Part shown: positions 47,590 to 59,149 of the stretch, one piece after another
Layout of the letters: each line of letters starts with the position of its first letter
Position numbering within the stretch: position 1 is the first letter of the stretch
NCBI GenBank assembly: GCA_030374765.1
Contig: JARGXX010000068.1
Coordinates: 3,038,001 to 3,102,000, forward strand
DNA from: Agarophyton chilense
Taxonomy: Eukaryota > Rhodophyta > Florideophyceae > Gracilariales > Gracilariaceae
Direction of reading: 5' to 3'
Length of the DNA: 64,000 nt
The notes under the pieces: model-generated
Seen by the model: only the letters and a program-made list of their open reading frames with translations
Databases searched by the model: none
Told to the model about the DNA's origin: nothing
Translations under genes and position numbers: made by a program

Positions 47590-50500
47590 GCGATTTGTTC
47601 GTTTTGTTACTCTTCATGTTCGCTGCCGTCGTCTGGTTTGAATCCCTAGCTGTCAACTGTGCATTTTTTCGTAAGCACCAGTTTGAATATCCATTTTAAC
47701 AATCTCTGAGGTTCGCTAGTTTCAACCACATCGCAGGACATTGGATTGGGATTCCTTAAAGCTCTAACTATTTGAGATGGCTTAGGACCTGATTATTGAA
47801 CCAGTGTCTACGACGACGCAATATCGGAGATAGCAAAACATCCTGCTCAATTTATTCCACAGTCTCATGGAAAATTGGCATTGCTTTGACCAAGCCATGC
47901 CATGCAACCCTCTCAGAGATGTTTATAAGTTCTCTGCACAAAAACTGACAAAAAACTATGAACTTTAAAAACTAAATACCTTTGCCCACATTTACCGCGA
48001 GAATATCGAAGGTCGTTAACAAACGTCCTACAAAAACCTAAGAAGCAAAAAGTGCCCTGGAAACAGATAGAAAAGACAACACCTCCTTCCCTCCTCTTCG
48101 TCCAGCTAGTGAATACAAAGCGCGATATATGGTGGGCTATACCTGGCGCGGGATCTACTATTCCTATGGCAGTTAGCTTTAAACAATCGTAGTCCGTGGG
48201 TACAAAAAAAGAGCATCTCATACTGTGATCTTTTTTCTCTGTCACAAAGCCTGAAATGATATGGAATGCTTTTCGTAATATGCTAATTTTGACCAAAGTA
48301 GTGAAACCAAATATTGGGCAACATTTCTACAGTCTATAGCTTCTCAGACTTCTTTAATGGTTTTCCGTTTCTGTCGTTCTTTACAAATAGAAACTTTGCT
48401 ACGTTTGTTCTTTTAACTGATGGGCTCGATATGGGCTTTGCAGAAGCTTGAGGCTGTACGATATGAACAGCTGCTGCCATAGGGCCTGAAGACAAAAATG
48501 TTATGAAACTACAAAGGAGCTGAACGGCAAAGAATAGAAATCGCCTGTAACTCAGCTGTCCCTCACAAAAACCATGCATTTTTGAAAACGGGAAAGTCAG
48601 CCTCATTTTCAGAAAGTAGTTTACCATGCAAGGGTAAGCTATTAGCCCTTAAATAGCTTTTAAATAGATGCATTATAGATCAAGTTTCATTCTCTTCCTC
48701 TCGTTCCGATACGCGTTTACCGAATTAGGCTGAGGAGACATGTGAACCTGAGCCTCTTTAGTACATGTCCATGAATACACGCGACAACACTTGGTGGACC
48801 ATCGAGAGGTTGGACGGATAGAATCGAACTACAGTGTCGTTCGTAAACTTGTTCCAAAGATGTGAAAGAATTGTAGCTTTATCGCGCAAGGCTGACATCT
48901 GGGGAACTTGATTTATAAAGATATCTCTAGAAAAATGTGGCAACTGTAGGAACAACTGTGGGAACCTGATCGGGTGTGATCATCGCGTGCCTTTTAGAAA
49001 ACATGTTTCAATCTTAATGTGTGACATATCTCTAGAAGAACGGTCACCGGCTGCAGTTGTATTAGGCATGGGAACTGAGAATTGAAACATGCGTACGTCA
49101 TAAAGGGAACACATATATATTTTCATTTCACCTGTTGCACGGAAAGGTGACCCCGGCAATGCCGCCGAAGGGTAACGGAGTACGCAGGGATCACCCTCTA
49201 CCTGCCTACTGGGATGCATCCCTCCTCCTGACAGTTTTCATCACGGGACCTACTCATGGTGATCATGACTGCGATATATGCCCGCAGAAAATAAACATAA
49301 ATCCGTTCAGATATAGTCATGCTCTGGAAAAGAACGAGAAAAACTTCTGATTTCCACTCTGATTATTTATGTTCTTCATAAAAACAAGAACGTTTAATTC
49401 CGATGGACAAACTGTTGTTAAAGCGTCTCTGAATTCGTTGATGTAACCTGTACGGAGTACAGCTCACTTCGGTTTTAGTTCACGATCGGCTGCTTTCATG
49501 CGGATGTGCGATAAGCTATCTGAGCTTCGTATATACAACATAGTTTGGGACTGAGAGTTTGTGGGCTTATCTACTGCGTCGCCTGTCGCCTGGTTTGTTT
49601 GATCTGAGTCTTTTAGAATCATGGAGCTCCAGATTCCCAGCAGGCCTTGCTCTGGAATGTAAGAATATTTTCTACGGATCTATTCAATGGAATTAGGAAT
49701 CGAGAACTGATTCGTCACTGTGCAGGAAAAGTCGCTGTCGATAGCGTTATAAGTGTTTTAAAGAGGCGAATAGAAATACTTGCACTGTACTGATATCTTT
49801 CACATCCACGAGATCTTGCATGCGTATCAGGCTATCAGACAATTTTGCAGGCGTACCATTCTTTTCGAGATTTCAGACCATTTAGAATTTGTTTTTCGGG
49901 CATTATTGCTACCAACGCATGAAGAGCAGAAGATCGCTTCATTCCAACTCCAATGATCAAGGTTGTGAGATTCAAGTACCTTGGTGCCAACGGTAGGATG
50001 CTGATGCGTACAAAGGTCCCGCGCTAGAACAATGCAGAATTCGATTGATGGTTCATGAAAGGGGTGACCAAAAGTCATTTTTCCTGTCACATGGCTGTCG
50101 CTTGTTTTGGCGAGAGATTTGAGGACAACTGGCCCGTATTCGACAGCGGGTAAAGGAAATTTGCTCTCAATCAAAATGGGCATACAGTATCTACATGTGG
50201 TTCCATGTATGGCACTTGTCAGACATAAGTGAAGAGCGCGCAGTTTTTTGGCCAATGTATGTGGCGCAGGATGTATCTGGATGTTAACCAGCGCTTTTAA
50301 TATTCTCCGGCTCCTCTCAACCACGAAAAAGAAGCGCGTCGTCACGGTCCACTCCTCTTCCGCATTTGTGTGTGTCTACCTCAACTTTTTTGCCCACCAT
50401 CAGGTATGGTTAACGAGAAGTGTAGGACCAGCAAACGAGTTCAATTTGAATGAAGCATGTGAATTTCATCTAGAAAACCCTCGTACCCTTCGTCGAAATA

Positions 50501-51650
50501 CAGCGAATAGTTACAAGGAAACTGCACTTCAAGCCATTAATTTCTTCTCCTTGCGCAACACTCTCCTGCATCGAAGTGAACCACATCTGCTCGACGAGAT
50601 GTATCTAGATAGCGAGCTGGCGAGTTGTAACTTACTTCGCAGGGCTCCGAAAACGTGAATCGCCTGTCTCATTGTTACGCAATCAGCCCGGCATATCTGA
50701 ACGTTGGTCAAAAGCTGCCATTCAGATGACTGCCACAGGTGCCCGGTGATTGGTGACGTCGCTGACGCTGTGTCACACATCTTGCGTGCTGTATGCCGGG
50801 CTTTCTGCCCCCGAATCATCCTCATCATCATGAACCGCCTGATGTGCATGCAAAAATTCACGTCCACTACTTTTCGACAACGGAGGACCACGGTCAACCC
50901 TTACTGCGAGCGGCTACAGGTGAATGAACTTCAGTGGAGGTTGCGAAGATGCGCAGTTTAACTAATTGACTGTCGCATGTAAAACCTCAACTGCAGGTTT
51001 TCCAAGTCAACGTCCCGTTCCAATGTTCCGGGTGCTGCCGCTCTCGTTTTGCAAACACTGCAGCTGAAAGATGCATAAAGCAATTTGCAAAACAAGTGGT
51101 CAGTGTCAAAGACAAACGTCCACTCATAGACCGCAATGTGCTTACTTGAATATGGAGGGGGAGGCACGGACCGGTGCAAGTTGAAGAGCCTCAAAACTGC
51201 CCTGGAGTATCTCTGTCATGGGCATTGGGGATTGACATACTTCTACTTTTGTCCTACAGAGAAATGTTACTTGTACTATAATTTTCTCATGAAGAGGCAC
51301 CATATATCATTCGGAGATGTACTTCACCGCAATAAATGGGTGCGAAGATGTTCCCCCTTTTTTACAAAGTCCCAACGAATTATACATGGCAAGGCAGCGT
51401 AGAATCGCGATGCTAACACAGCATCGGAAAAAAGAGCGAAACAACACAACGGCCATCAGGACCGCAACAAAGTAAACAAACAAACGCGATGGCGGGGGGG
51501 GGGAGGTTACACGTGTGGAGCTAGTCAACCGACGACCGTCTTCTGCAAACGAAAAACAAGACCTGAACAGAAGACTGTCCAGCTCTTCCACGAAGACTGT
51601 CCAGATGACCATTTGCCTAGCCCACAGCTCTACTGCATTATAATTGAATT
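47590..51650. other. 4 kb gene-poor stretch between two convergent AMT genes
   Basis: The longest gene-free region. It must contain both 3' ends. A 97-codon ATG frame on the minus strand (48334-48627) has one hydrophobic stretch and basic C-terminus and could be a small membrane protein. A 172-codon minus frame (49827-50345) opens at GTG. None is recognised. A run of ten G lies at 51494-51503. Confidence 0.45.
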
Positions 51651-53222
51651 TCACACGGGCGGATGGGGGACTTCCTCCGGCGATACGGGCGCTTGTGGCA
51701 CTTTCAAACTATCATCCATGCCAAGATGATCAATTTCGAGCGCAGCCTGTTTCTCGGCAGCAACTGTGGCATCAATGGGGTACGCCACACCGCCATGTTT
51801 GGACACATCATTCCCGATGATTTCTTCCTCAGGACTGATGCGCAAAATACGGAACAATTTCATTAGAAGGAACAGAGGCAAAATAAGACCAACAGTCCAC
51901 ACAATGATGACAATGACGGCAGCCAAATTGGCTCCAAACAGACGGCCGCCGCCGCCGTAAAAACCGCCGTGGTAATTTTCAACACCTTTAAGAGGTTCAT
52001 AGCCCGCCAGCTCTTGGTATTCGCGGACATTGAATAGACCAGGAGCAAGCGCTCCCCAGGCACCTGCGGCGCCGTGGATCGGAAAAGCCTCCAGCGGGTC
52101 ATCAATCTTTGCCTTAAGTAGAATCATGGCGGCGAATATGTATACCAAGGCGCCAATCGCGCCAATGACGATGGCTGCGTACGGGTGAACGAAAGCGCAA
52201 CAAGCGGTGATGGACACGAGACCTGCAAGTATGCCATTAAGACAGGCGAGAAGATCGAAAATATGATCACGGAGTTTGATAACGATGAGTGTGACAACAC
52301 CGCCTGTGGCGCCAGCAAGCGTCGTGGTCACAGCACAACGCTCTGCCACAATGTATCCACCTCCCGAGAGACCGAGGGCAGAACCTGGGTTGAAACCATA
52401 CCAACCAAACCAGAGGAGGAAAGTGCCCAACGTGGCAAGGGTAGCAGAATGACCAGGGATCGGGACAACCTTACCTTCTGAGTCAAAGCGTCCCAGACGC
52501 GGACCAACAACAATTGCACCGATCAAGCCTGCAAAGCCACCCACCATGTGAACAACAGAGCAGCCCGCAAAGTCGATTGTACCGACTTCCGTGAGCGTAC
52601 CCTCACCGTTGACGACAGAGAAAATCTCAGTTAGAAAACCATCTCCACTCCATACCCAGTGGGATACTACCGGGTAAACAAAGGCAGTGAGGAAGAATGC
52701 ATACGCCATGTATGCGTAAAAACTTGTTCTCTCAGCAACAGATCCGGATACAATGGTAGCGGCAGTGGCGGCAAAGGCCCATTGGAAAAAGAAATCATGG
52801 AATCCATTGTCGGATGTAACACCAAAGCCCTGGGAAAGGGCGTAGTTGCCAGAACCTATGAAGTCATTCGCACGAATTTCAGTTTCACCGTAGGCGAATG
52901 CATAGCCAAACAAATAGTAGGCGATGGCGCCGACGCAAGCATCGAGCACATTTTTCAACAAGACGTTTTTGGTGTTCTTAGACCGAACTGAACCGGCGGT
53001 GAGCATAGCAAAGCCTGCCTGCATGAGGAAGACGAGGTAGCCGGAGAGGAGGACAAAGAAGACATCGAGGGCGTTTTTGGTGTCCGTTGACAATTGCACA
53101 TTCCGGCGTACTACATCGATGAGGACTGTGGAATTGACCTCAGCCTCATTTCCCACGAAAACTAGGCGCGGTATCAGTCCTGCTAACCCGCCAGCTTGCG
53201 GTTCTGGGAATTCGATATCCAT
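51651..53222 (-). CDS. AMT1: AMT1-type ammonium transporter (copy 2)
   Basis: 523 residues from the ATG at 53222 (the upstream GTG-opened part is ignored). Same fold and marks as copy 1: SGYLVFLMQAGFAMLTAGSVRSKN, IDFAGCSVVHMVGG, GWYGFNPGSALG, EAFPIHGAAGAWG, and a C-terminus with EIIGNDVSKHGGVAYPID. It differs by a longer N-terminal leader (about 1-45), a loop insert VVNGEGTLTEVG, and a Gly/Tyr-rich insert near GFYGGGGR before the last helix. The divergence from copy 1 suggests an old duplication, perhaps giving different affinity or regulation (inference). Confidence 0.96.
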   Translation of the reverse strand: MDIEFPEPQAGGLAGLIPRLVFVGNEAEVNSTVLIDVVRRNVQLSTDTKNALDVFFVLLSGYLVFLMQAGFAMLTAGSVRSKNTKNVLLKNVLDACVGAIAYYLFGYAFAYGETEIRANDFIGSGNYALSQGFGVTSDNGFHDFFFQWAFAATAATIVSGSVAERTSFYAYMAYAFFLTAFVYPVVSHWVWSGDGFLTEIFSVVNGEGTLTEVGTIDFAGCSVVHMVGGFAGLIGAIVVGPRLGRFDSEGKVVPIPGHSATLATLGTFLLWFGWYGFNPGSALGLSGGGYIVAERCAVTTTLAGATGGVVTLIVIKLRDHIFDLLACLNGILAGLVSITACCAFVHPYAAIVIGAIGALVYIFAAMILLKAKIDDPLEAFPIHGAAGAWGALAPGLFNVREYQELAGYEPLKGVENYHGGFYGGGGRLFGANLAAVIVIIVWTVGLILPLFLLMKLFRILRISPEEEIIGNDVSKHGGVAYPIDATVAAEKQAALEIDHLGMDDSLKVPQAPVSPEEVPHPPV

Positions 53223-54192
53223 ATAGTCTGGATCGCAGCTAGCAAGGAGACAGGTGCGGACGGAAGAAGACGGTGTGCGCCAGGGGCCGGCGGTGGGGCA
53301 GAGTGGGGCGCAAGAGACGGGCAAGCGGTGCACAAGAGAAAAAGGAGCACTACGGTTGCGTGGTACTTGCGCTCACGAGACGGAACAGCGCAGAATTGGA
53401 GTGGCGCGCGCGGTTTATGAACAGTGCGGAAGCACATGGCGGGCGTTTACGCTCACGTAGATGAAAACGACGCACTGCGCAGGGTTGCGCGAAACGGCAG
53501 CGCCGAAAAAAGGCTTGTGAAAAAAGGCGCGTATACCCAATGGCACGCAAGCGCAGTGCGCACGCACGCCGGTCGATCATTGGCGAAGCGCGTGTTGTAG
53601 CGCAAGCGTGCGCCAAGCGCGCGCTAAGCGCGCGCCAAGCACGCGCCAGGCGAAAACGGCGCGATTGGCTCCCACTCACGTGTGGCCGCTGTCAATGCGA
53701 TATTGCCCACACGTCACACCCAATACGTTAGTGTATCTATCTACTGTACCAGGCGCCCCTTGTAAGTTAAGGTTACTCACCACCACCCACCACCCACCAC
53801 CTATCCGTGCCTTCCCCCCTTTGTTCTGCGGCACGTGAGGCGAGTCAATGGTTGTACATCGTGTGCTCATGGGTACACGTGTGTCACTGTAAGGAGATAC
53901 ATGTAACGCGTGTAACGCGTGGAAACGTGGAAGGGAGTTTGTTCGCTTCCGAGCGCAAGCGCTGCTGCAGCAGAAGTGGTGGGGTGTGTGTGGCGGGGCC
54001 GCGCCGAGAGGAATGACTGTGGGCGTCGCAACAACCAACGGCGTGCGCGCAACGGCAGGTAACGTACCGCCGCTCGGGCGCGCACGGCGTGCCGCGAAGA
54101 AGCCATGCGCCGCACCATCTTGCTTAAGCGAGTCACGCCGTCCGCAATCTGTCAACGCGCGCGACGTTGCGCGCGCGCCCACGCTGCCCGTC
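53223..54192. promoter_or_regulatory. divergent promoter region of AMT1 copy 2 and ABC1K
   Basis: About 970 bp, GC-rich with many GCGC words, an 11-bp triple repeat (53610-53642) and a CCACC-rich run near 53779-53800. No independent gene recognised. Confidence 0.5.
53610..53642. repeat. 11-bp tandem repeat, three copies
   Basis: GCGCCAAGCGC, GCGCTAAGCGC, GCGCCAAGCAC in succession, each partly self-complementary. Confidence 0.9.
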
Positions 54193-55815
54193 ATGTCGCC
54201 GCTGCTCTCTGCGGCGCGCGTTTTGTCGCGCGCGTCGGTGGTGGCCGCCGGAGCCGCCGTCTCCTCGCTGGCCGTCGCCGAGTACTCCGGCTCTGATGCG
54301 GGCGTTGTGCGCTCCTTTCGCTTCTGGCGACATATGATGCCCATCTATGTACACTACAAGTTCGTCGAGTGGCGCACCTCCCACCACTCCGACCCGCACC
54401 TTGTATCGGCTGCCTTTCACCCGCTTAACCAGCGTTACTCGCCGCGCGTCGAGCGTCTCGCCCTCGATTTGCAGGGCTTTTACTTCAAGCTTGCCCAGAT
54501 TGTCAGCACCCGCGACGACTTTCTGCCCGACGAGTACCTGCACTGGACCAAACGCTTGCAGGACAAGTCGCCGCGCGTTATGCCTCCGCATCAGGTCCGC
54601 CACATCGTCCAGCAGTCGCTCCATGTCCCTTTTGACACCATGTTTGCAGAGTGGCACGACACACCCATTGGTGCTGCTAGTATCGCCCAGGTTCATCGTG
54701 CTCGACTGCGGGCGACCGGAGAGCTCGTTGCCGTCAAGGTGCAGTTCCCGGATATTGAAAACAAGTTTCGAAACGATATTCAAACCGTTGAGATGTTTTG
54801 CAAATATCTCATGCCGCAAAATGCATCATATTTTGCAGAGATCAAGCGTCAGTTTGCCACCGAGTTCGATGCTAGAGGTGAAGCGCAAAACTTGCACTTG
54901 GTCCACCATAACTTGCAAAAAACAAATTGGAACCACTTTGTTCAAGTCCCCAAGCCGTTACACTCGTCCAAGCACGTTCTTGTCATGGAGTACCTGGAAG
55001 GGCCCAAGCTTGTTGACGGCGTGCGACACCAATTCAAACGAATGGCAGAGAGCCACGGTAAAGATTTTGCACACATGGAAGCCGAACAAAAGCGTCTCAT
55101 ACAGTCAGGTCAACTTGAGCGAAAGCCTATTTCACAGAGCGCCATTGAAGCAACGCGCACGCAACGAATATTGTGGCTTCGCGATTTGTTCATTAACTCG
55201 TTCATATTTTTTGCCAACTACACGGTGCGCCCTTTCATTGCAAGTGAAAAATATGAGTACTGGCATTCCGAGCCACCTCTCAATCTTGCGAGAATCATGG
55301 AGGTATTATTACGCGTTCATGCGCACGAGATATTTGAGGATGGCGCCTTTAATGGCGATCCACATCCTGGAAATATTCTGCTTATGCCTGACGGCCGTTT
55401 GGGGCTTGTTGATTATGGACAAGTGAAGCGGATGTCACTTGAGGACCGCATCATCTATGCCAAGCTTATTTTGGCCATCCACAGAGATGATCGAGACGAA
55501 GTGGTGAGAATCATGAAAGATGAAGTTGGTTTTCGAACAAAGACCATGAACAGCGATATCATCTATCGAACAGCCGTGTTTTTCAATTGCAGGGATACCG
55601 ATGATGTCACATTAGGTATGAACGTGAGTTCGTTTATGGAATGGCTGGAACAAAGCGATCCGGTGCAGAAAATCAACGACGAGTTCGTTATGGTTGGCCG
55701 GGTGTCAGTTCTGCTGCGTGGAATGGCCAATGCGTTTGGTCTCAAATTGCGTGTGTCTGATTACTGGAAAACTGAGGCAGAAGAGTTTCTCAAAACGCAG
55801 GGGATTAACTACTGA
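54193..55815 (+). CDS. ABC1/ADCK-family atypical kinase
   Basis: UbiB/COQ8-like kinase; mitochondrial and plastid members support quinone metabolism. 540 residues from ATG 54193; an in-frame ATG at 54013 would add 60 Ala/Arg-rich residues. The N-terminus is Ala/Ser-rich and uncharged, like a presequence. Family blocks: FYFKLAQIVSTRDDFLPDEY, IGAASIAQVHRARL with VAVKVQFP, EFDARGEAQNL, LVMEYLEGPKLVD, and catalytic NGDPHPGNIL followed by LVDYGQVKRM. Most like ADCK1/5 or related plant ABC1K. It has an insert (about 320-400) with a hydrophobic stretch LFINSFIFFANYTV. Intronless. Organelle not certain. Confidence 0.9.
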   Translation: MSPLLSAARVLSRASVVAAGAAVSSLAVAEYSGSDAGVVRSFRFWRHMMPIYVHYKFVEWRTSHHSDPHLVSAAFHPLNQRYSPRVERLALDLQGFYFKLAQIVSTRDDFLPDEYLHWTKRLQDKSPRVMPPHQVRHIVQQSLHVPFDTMFAEWHDTPIGAASIAQVHRARLRATGELVAVKVQFPDIENKFRNDIQTVEMFCKYLMPQNASYFAEIKRQFATEFDARGEAQNLHLVHHNLQKTNWNHFVQVPKPLHSSKHVLVMEYLEGPKLVDGVRHQFKRMAESHGKDFAHMEAEQKRLIQSGQLERKPISQSAIEATRTQRILWLRDLFINSFIFFANYTVRPFIASEKYEYWHSEPPLNLARIMEVLLRVHAHEIFEDGAFNGDPHPGNILLMPDGRLGLVDYGQVKRMSLEDRIIYAKLILAIHRDDRDEVVRIMKDEVGFRTKTMNSDIIYRTAVFFNCRDTDDVTLGMNVSSFMEWLEQSDPVQKINDEFVMVGRVSVLLRGMANAFGLKLRVSDYWKTEAEEFLKTQGINY

Positions 55816-56718
55816 GATTTTGTAACTATTGTATTTTTAGGCAGTGTACCTGTCAAGTCCATCATATGGACGGCTGACTAACATTTCGGAACAGTGGAAG
55901 CACTCTGCGTCAAGGAGGTTATGGTCGAAGGTAGATTGGGGCGTGCGCGAGAGGGAAGGAGATATTTTCGATCAAATGCGGGCTTTGATACAGACTGCGA
56001 AGGTGAGCCCCGCTGCGCTGCTCAGATACAAAAAAGTTGAACGAGACAACGTTGGTGGAAGCTGAGACAGGTCTGGGGGTTTTCGCGGAGGTGGTGAAAT
56101 TTGCTAGCCAGCCAGTCTCAGTGCCATTTCGTGCAAGACATTCTTGGTGCTTCGATTATACTTGCAACTGTGGAGGAGGCGACGTGGCTGCAGAGTGTAG
56201 CTTATTGAAATACATTGTGCCTGCACGGCGCAGCTATTGCACTCGGGACGGTGCGGGCAATGTAAATGAGGGTGGCAGCACCAAAATGTGGCGCGACCGC
56301 CGCCTCAGTTGCTCCTATGCGACCATGAAAAGCGACATAGAAAAAGGTCAAGTACAGGAAAGTACGAATGGTAGACTTAGACGTAACTTGGTGAATGCTC
56401 TTCCACGCGCTCTGCTGAGATGCGCGCTGACACGCAGGAAGCATTTCTGTGCACTGCGTAATACTGTACTGCACAATACGTGCAGATTTTGAAATCGCTG
56501 GCGAAGCCTTGTAGGACCAAATCTGGCGTAGGTTGTCGCGCGTACTCAGAAGAGCTCGTGTCCCACATTCCACAGTTTCGTGGCTTGTAGCCGGCTGCAC
56601 GATTCCGATACGACTTGACCTGTGTTTGCGAACAAACTGCTTTCTTCGGGCTGTAACGCTGAATTTGTGCGCGCAGAGGTAAACAAGTGATACTGTTGCG
56701 TGGATCACGAAAGGCGGG
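55816..56718. other. intergenic, no gene recognised
   Basis: About 900 bp before MPC1. A 206-codon minus frame (56202-56822) opens at GTG, lacks an early ATG and overlaps MPC1 exon 1, so it is not called. Confidence 0.45.
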
Positions 56719-57281
56719 ATGTTTTCATCACTTAGCGCGCGTATTGCGGCCAAGGGGATCCGGTTTGGCTCGCGAACGCTGTCGGAGAAAGCCGGGGAGA
56801 AAGCAGGAGAGGCAAGTGCCACTCAGGCTGTTACGCAGAGCAATGGCTCCTCGAGCACGCTCATGAATTTCATGTACGTGAGCTAGAAAGAAGGCATTCG
56901 ATGACTTTGGCGTGTACTACGCAGTTGATATATTCTAACAACATCAGCAGAAATTCTCCGACAGGTCCGAAGACGACTCACTTTTGGGGACCGATCACAA
57001 ACTGGGGTATTAGCATCGCGGCTATGAAGGACATGACGAAACCGGCGGAAAAGGTATCGCCCAACATGACGATCGCTCTCTGCGTATATTCGTTGCTGTT
57101 CATGAGATTTGCACTCAAGGTGCAACCGAAGAATTACCTTTTGTTTGCGTGTCACGCCACCAACGAAGTTGCCCAGTGCTATCAGCTTCAGCGAGTGTAC
57201 GGCGGTGTTGATCTGTTCTACAAGGCGCCGTCAGAGCAGAAGGGGTTGGCGGCGGCAGTAGAAGTGCAGCCCGAAAAGTAA
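56719..57281 (+). CDS. MPC1: mitochondrial pyruvate carrier subunit MPC1
   Basis: Inner-membrane subunit of the heteromeric pyruvate carrier. Exons 56719-56873 and 56951-57281 give 161 residues. The 77-nt intron has donor GTACGT, branch TTCTAAC and a CAGCAG acceptor; using the second AG gives [17 protein letters not shown], the plant-like reading. The carrier core is [51 protein letters not shown]. The first about 50 residues form an Ala/Arg/Ser-rich leader, longer than in animals. C-terminus beyond about 140 is extended. Confidence 0.94.
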
Positions 57282-57959
57282 AGCACGCACAGCACTGGAT
57301 TTGGTTGGTTCTCAGCCATTGCACGACATGGACGAGTCGAGTTAGAGCATCTCACCCCCCCCAAACAAGCATAGTAGCACTAGGCCTAACCCTCACCGCA
57401 CGCTCTGAGTGGAAGCGATAGCCTAGCAAAGAAGAAGACGCTGCGTCCCTCCGAAGCAAACCCTTGTTAGACAAGTTTCGCATCGCAAGCGCACTGGGAC
57501 GACGCTCCAAAAAGCTGCGAGTTGGCATGTCGCGCACTTGCAATCGGCTGAGAGCTCCAGCAATGCTGATGCAACCCTGCTGGACGCCAGCTCCACAACA
57601 GCACCGCCAAAACCGCCACGCAACTCTGCAACGCGAACCTTCTGTAAGCAAGTGTTTGTCACGCTTTGGTTGGCTATCTCTCTTCGCTTACAGCTGAATC
57701 GTGCTGTCTCTACCCGCGTTGGCGCAGCGCCACCACTCCCCCACAGCCTCAAAGGCAGTCTAGAAAACCGCGTGGAGACGCGTATGTGCTCACAAGCCTT
57801 GGGCTGTTTCACCGCGCGCCCACGCCTGCGCATTGCCCACCCCCGTTACAAAACACTTCCACCCCGCTGTCACATCCGCAGCAGTACGCCCCATCACATC
57901 CTTTCTTATACTTTTTTCTCTTCTTTTTGTGGCGCCTTGCTTTTCCGTGCTCAAGTGAT
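57282..57959. promoter_or_regulatory. SNF7 upstream region
   Basis: About 680 bp. The plus frame of SNF7 stays open upstream to 57666 but has no ATG. Pyrimidine-rich just before the start (TTTCTTATACTTTTTTCTC). Includes C8 near 57354. Confidence 0.45.
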
Positions 57960-58745
57960 ATGAAATTGTTTTCCCGCAAGAAGAAGGCATCTAAAGCTGA
58001 GGCCGAGGCCGTTGCCCGCCAGCGCGCCGTCACTCAGCAGGCGGAAGCTGCGGCCGCTGCCGCTGCCGCTGTCGCCGAAAATGAGAGAAAGAAGGCTGAA
58101 GCACAGCGCAAGAGAGAGGAAGCAAGACAAATTGAGGACCACACCGTCGAGGCAATCATCGCCAAGCAAAAGCAGATCCAACAGCTGCAACGCGCCCTGA
58201 ACGGCTTTGAAGAGCAGCGTCAGCGTGAAGCAAAGCTTGCCCTGCGTGCAAGAGATTCCAAGAAGCTCGTGGAAATGAAGTCGCATTTGAGACAGGTCAA
58301 TCGTTTGAAAGCTCGTATTCAACAATATGAGACTATGCATGCTCGAAGTCAAGATCAACTTGCCGCATTAGAGGATGCTGCCTCCCATAGACAACGTGTA
58401 GAGGCCGAGAAAGAGTTTGCCACGTCTTTGAATAGGACCAAATTGGATGTCGATCAGGTAGAAGAATCCTTACAACAAGCCCACGAGGCTCAGAGTGATG
58501 TTGATGAGGTCAACAGGTTATTCCAGGCAGATGCAAATCTGAACCCGTCATCGTCAGAGATGATGGATTACGAGGCTGAATTGGATGGTTTGGCGGCCGA
58601 ATTCAGCGAACCCGTTGCTAATGCCATTCCTTCCGTGCCTGACAGCAGGCCTTCCATGCCCCAAATCCCGAATTCGGTCCCCGTTGCACCGGTCTCAACA
58701 GAGGAAGATGATATTCGGAGACTAGAACAGGAAGTCGCCTTGTAG
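57960..58745 (+). CDS. SNF7: ESCRT-III subunit SNF7/VPS32 (CHMP4)
   Basis: Polymerises on endosomal and other membranes to drive scission. 261 residues from ATG 57960. Basic N-terminus MKLFSRKKK, then long alpha helices with high Ala/Glu/Gln/Arg (about 10-185), then an acidic regulatory C-terminus. The last residues EEDDIRRLEQEVAL form a MIM1-like motif for VPS4 binding. The family usually has about 220-240 residues; the extra length is a Pro/Ser/Val linker (about 220-250). No intron. Confidence 0.9.
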   Translation: MKLFSRKKKASKAEAEAVARQRAVTQQAEAAAAAAAAVAENERKKAEAQRKREEARQIEDHTVEAIIAKQKQIQQLQRALNGFEEQRQREAKLALRARDSKKLVEMKSHLRQVNRLKARIQQYETMHARSQDQLAALEDAASHRQRVEAEKEFATSLNRTKLDVDQVEESLQQAHEAQSDVDEVNRLFQADANLNPSSSEMMDYEAELDGLAAEFSEPVANAIPSVPDSRPSMPQIPNSVPVAPVSTEEDDIRRLEQEVAL

Positions 58746-59149
58746 TAACTGTTTTTATTCTCTTTTTCCCCTCTTACAACCCTTGTCTCCCTCTGTTGGC
58801 ATATTTTGATATCCCAAAACAACAAATTTACGAGAACCCTCTCAACATTTAGAACCATCCTTGCGTCTCGTGGAAGTGGAACCTATTCATGTAGCCCAGA
58901 ACATGTTGCTCATCGACATTTTGCTTTATTCGAGCTGCTTGTGTAACAGGTCGGTTTAGACTCTTCGCAACCTGTCACCTGCAGAAATATCTGGTATCAT
59001 ATTCGACTGTAAATCGTGCCTCGCAGTTTAGCAACTTCAAAGCGACAACATTCTACCATTACTTGAGTTTGTCCCGAATTTTACGGAGAATGATAAATGC
59101 GTAATCTCGTTACGTGTCAGTGACCAAATTGAGTGCAAGCTCTCGTTTT
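58746..59149. other. intergenic between convergent genes
   Basis: About 400 bp with two 3' ends; AT-rich; no ORF of note. Confidence 0.5.

Noticed and set aside
48815..48850. tRNA T-arm-like word (GAATCGAAC)
   Set aside because: Neither an acceptor stem nor an A box could be found at the right spacing.
49827..50345. 172-codon minus-strand frame between the AMT genes
   Set aside because: No early ATG, no domain, and overlapped by a comparable plus-strand frame.
56202..56822. 206-codon minus-strand frame
   Set aside because: Opens at GTG, overlaps the well-supported MPC1 first exon antisense, and shows no family resemblance.
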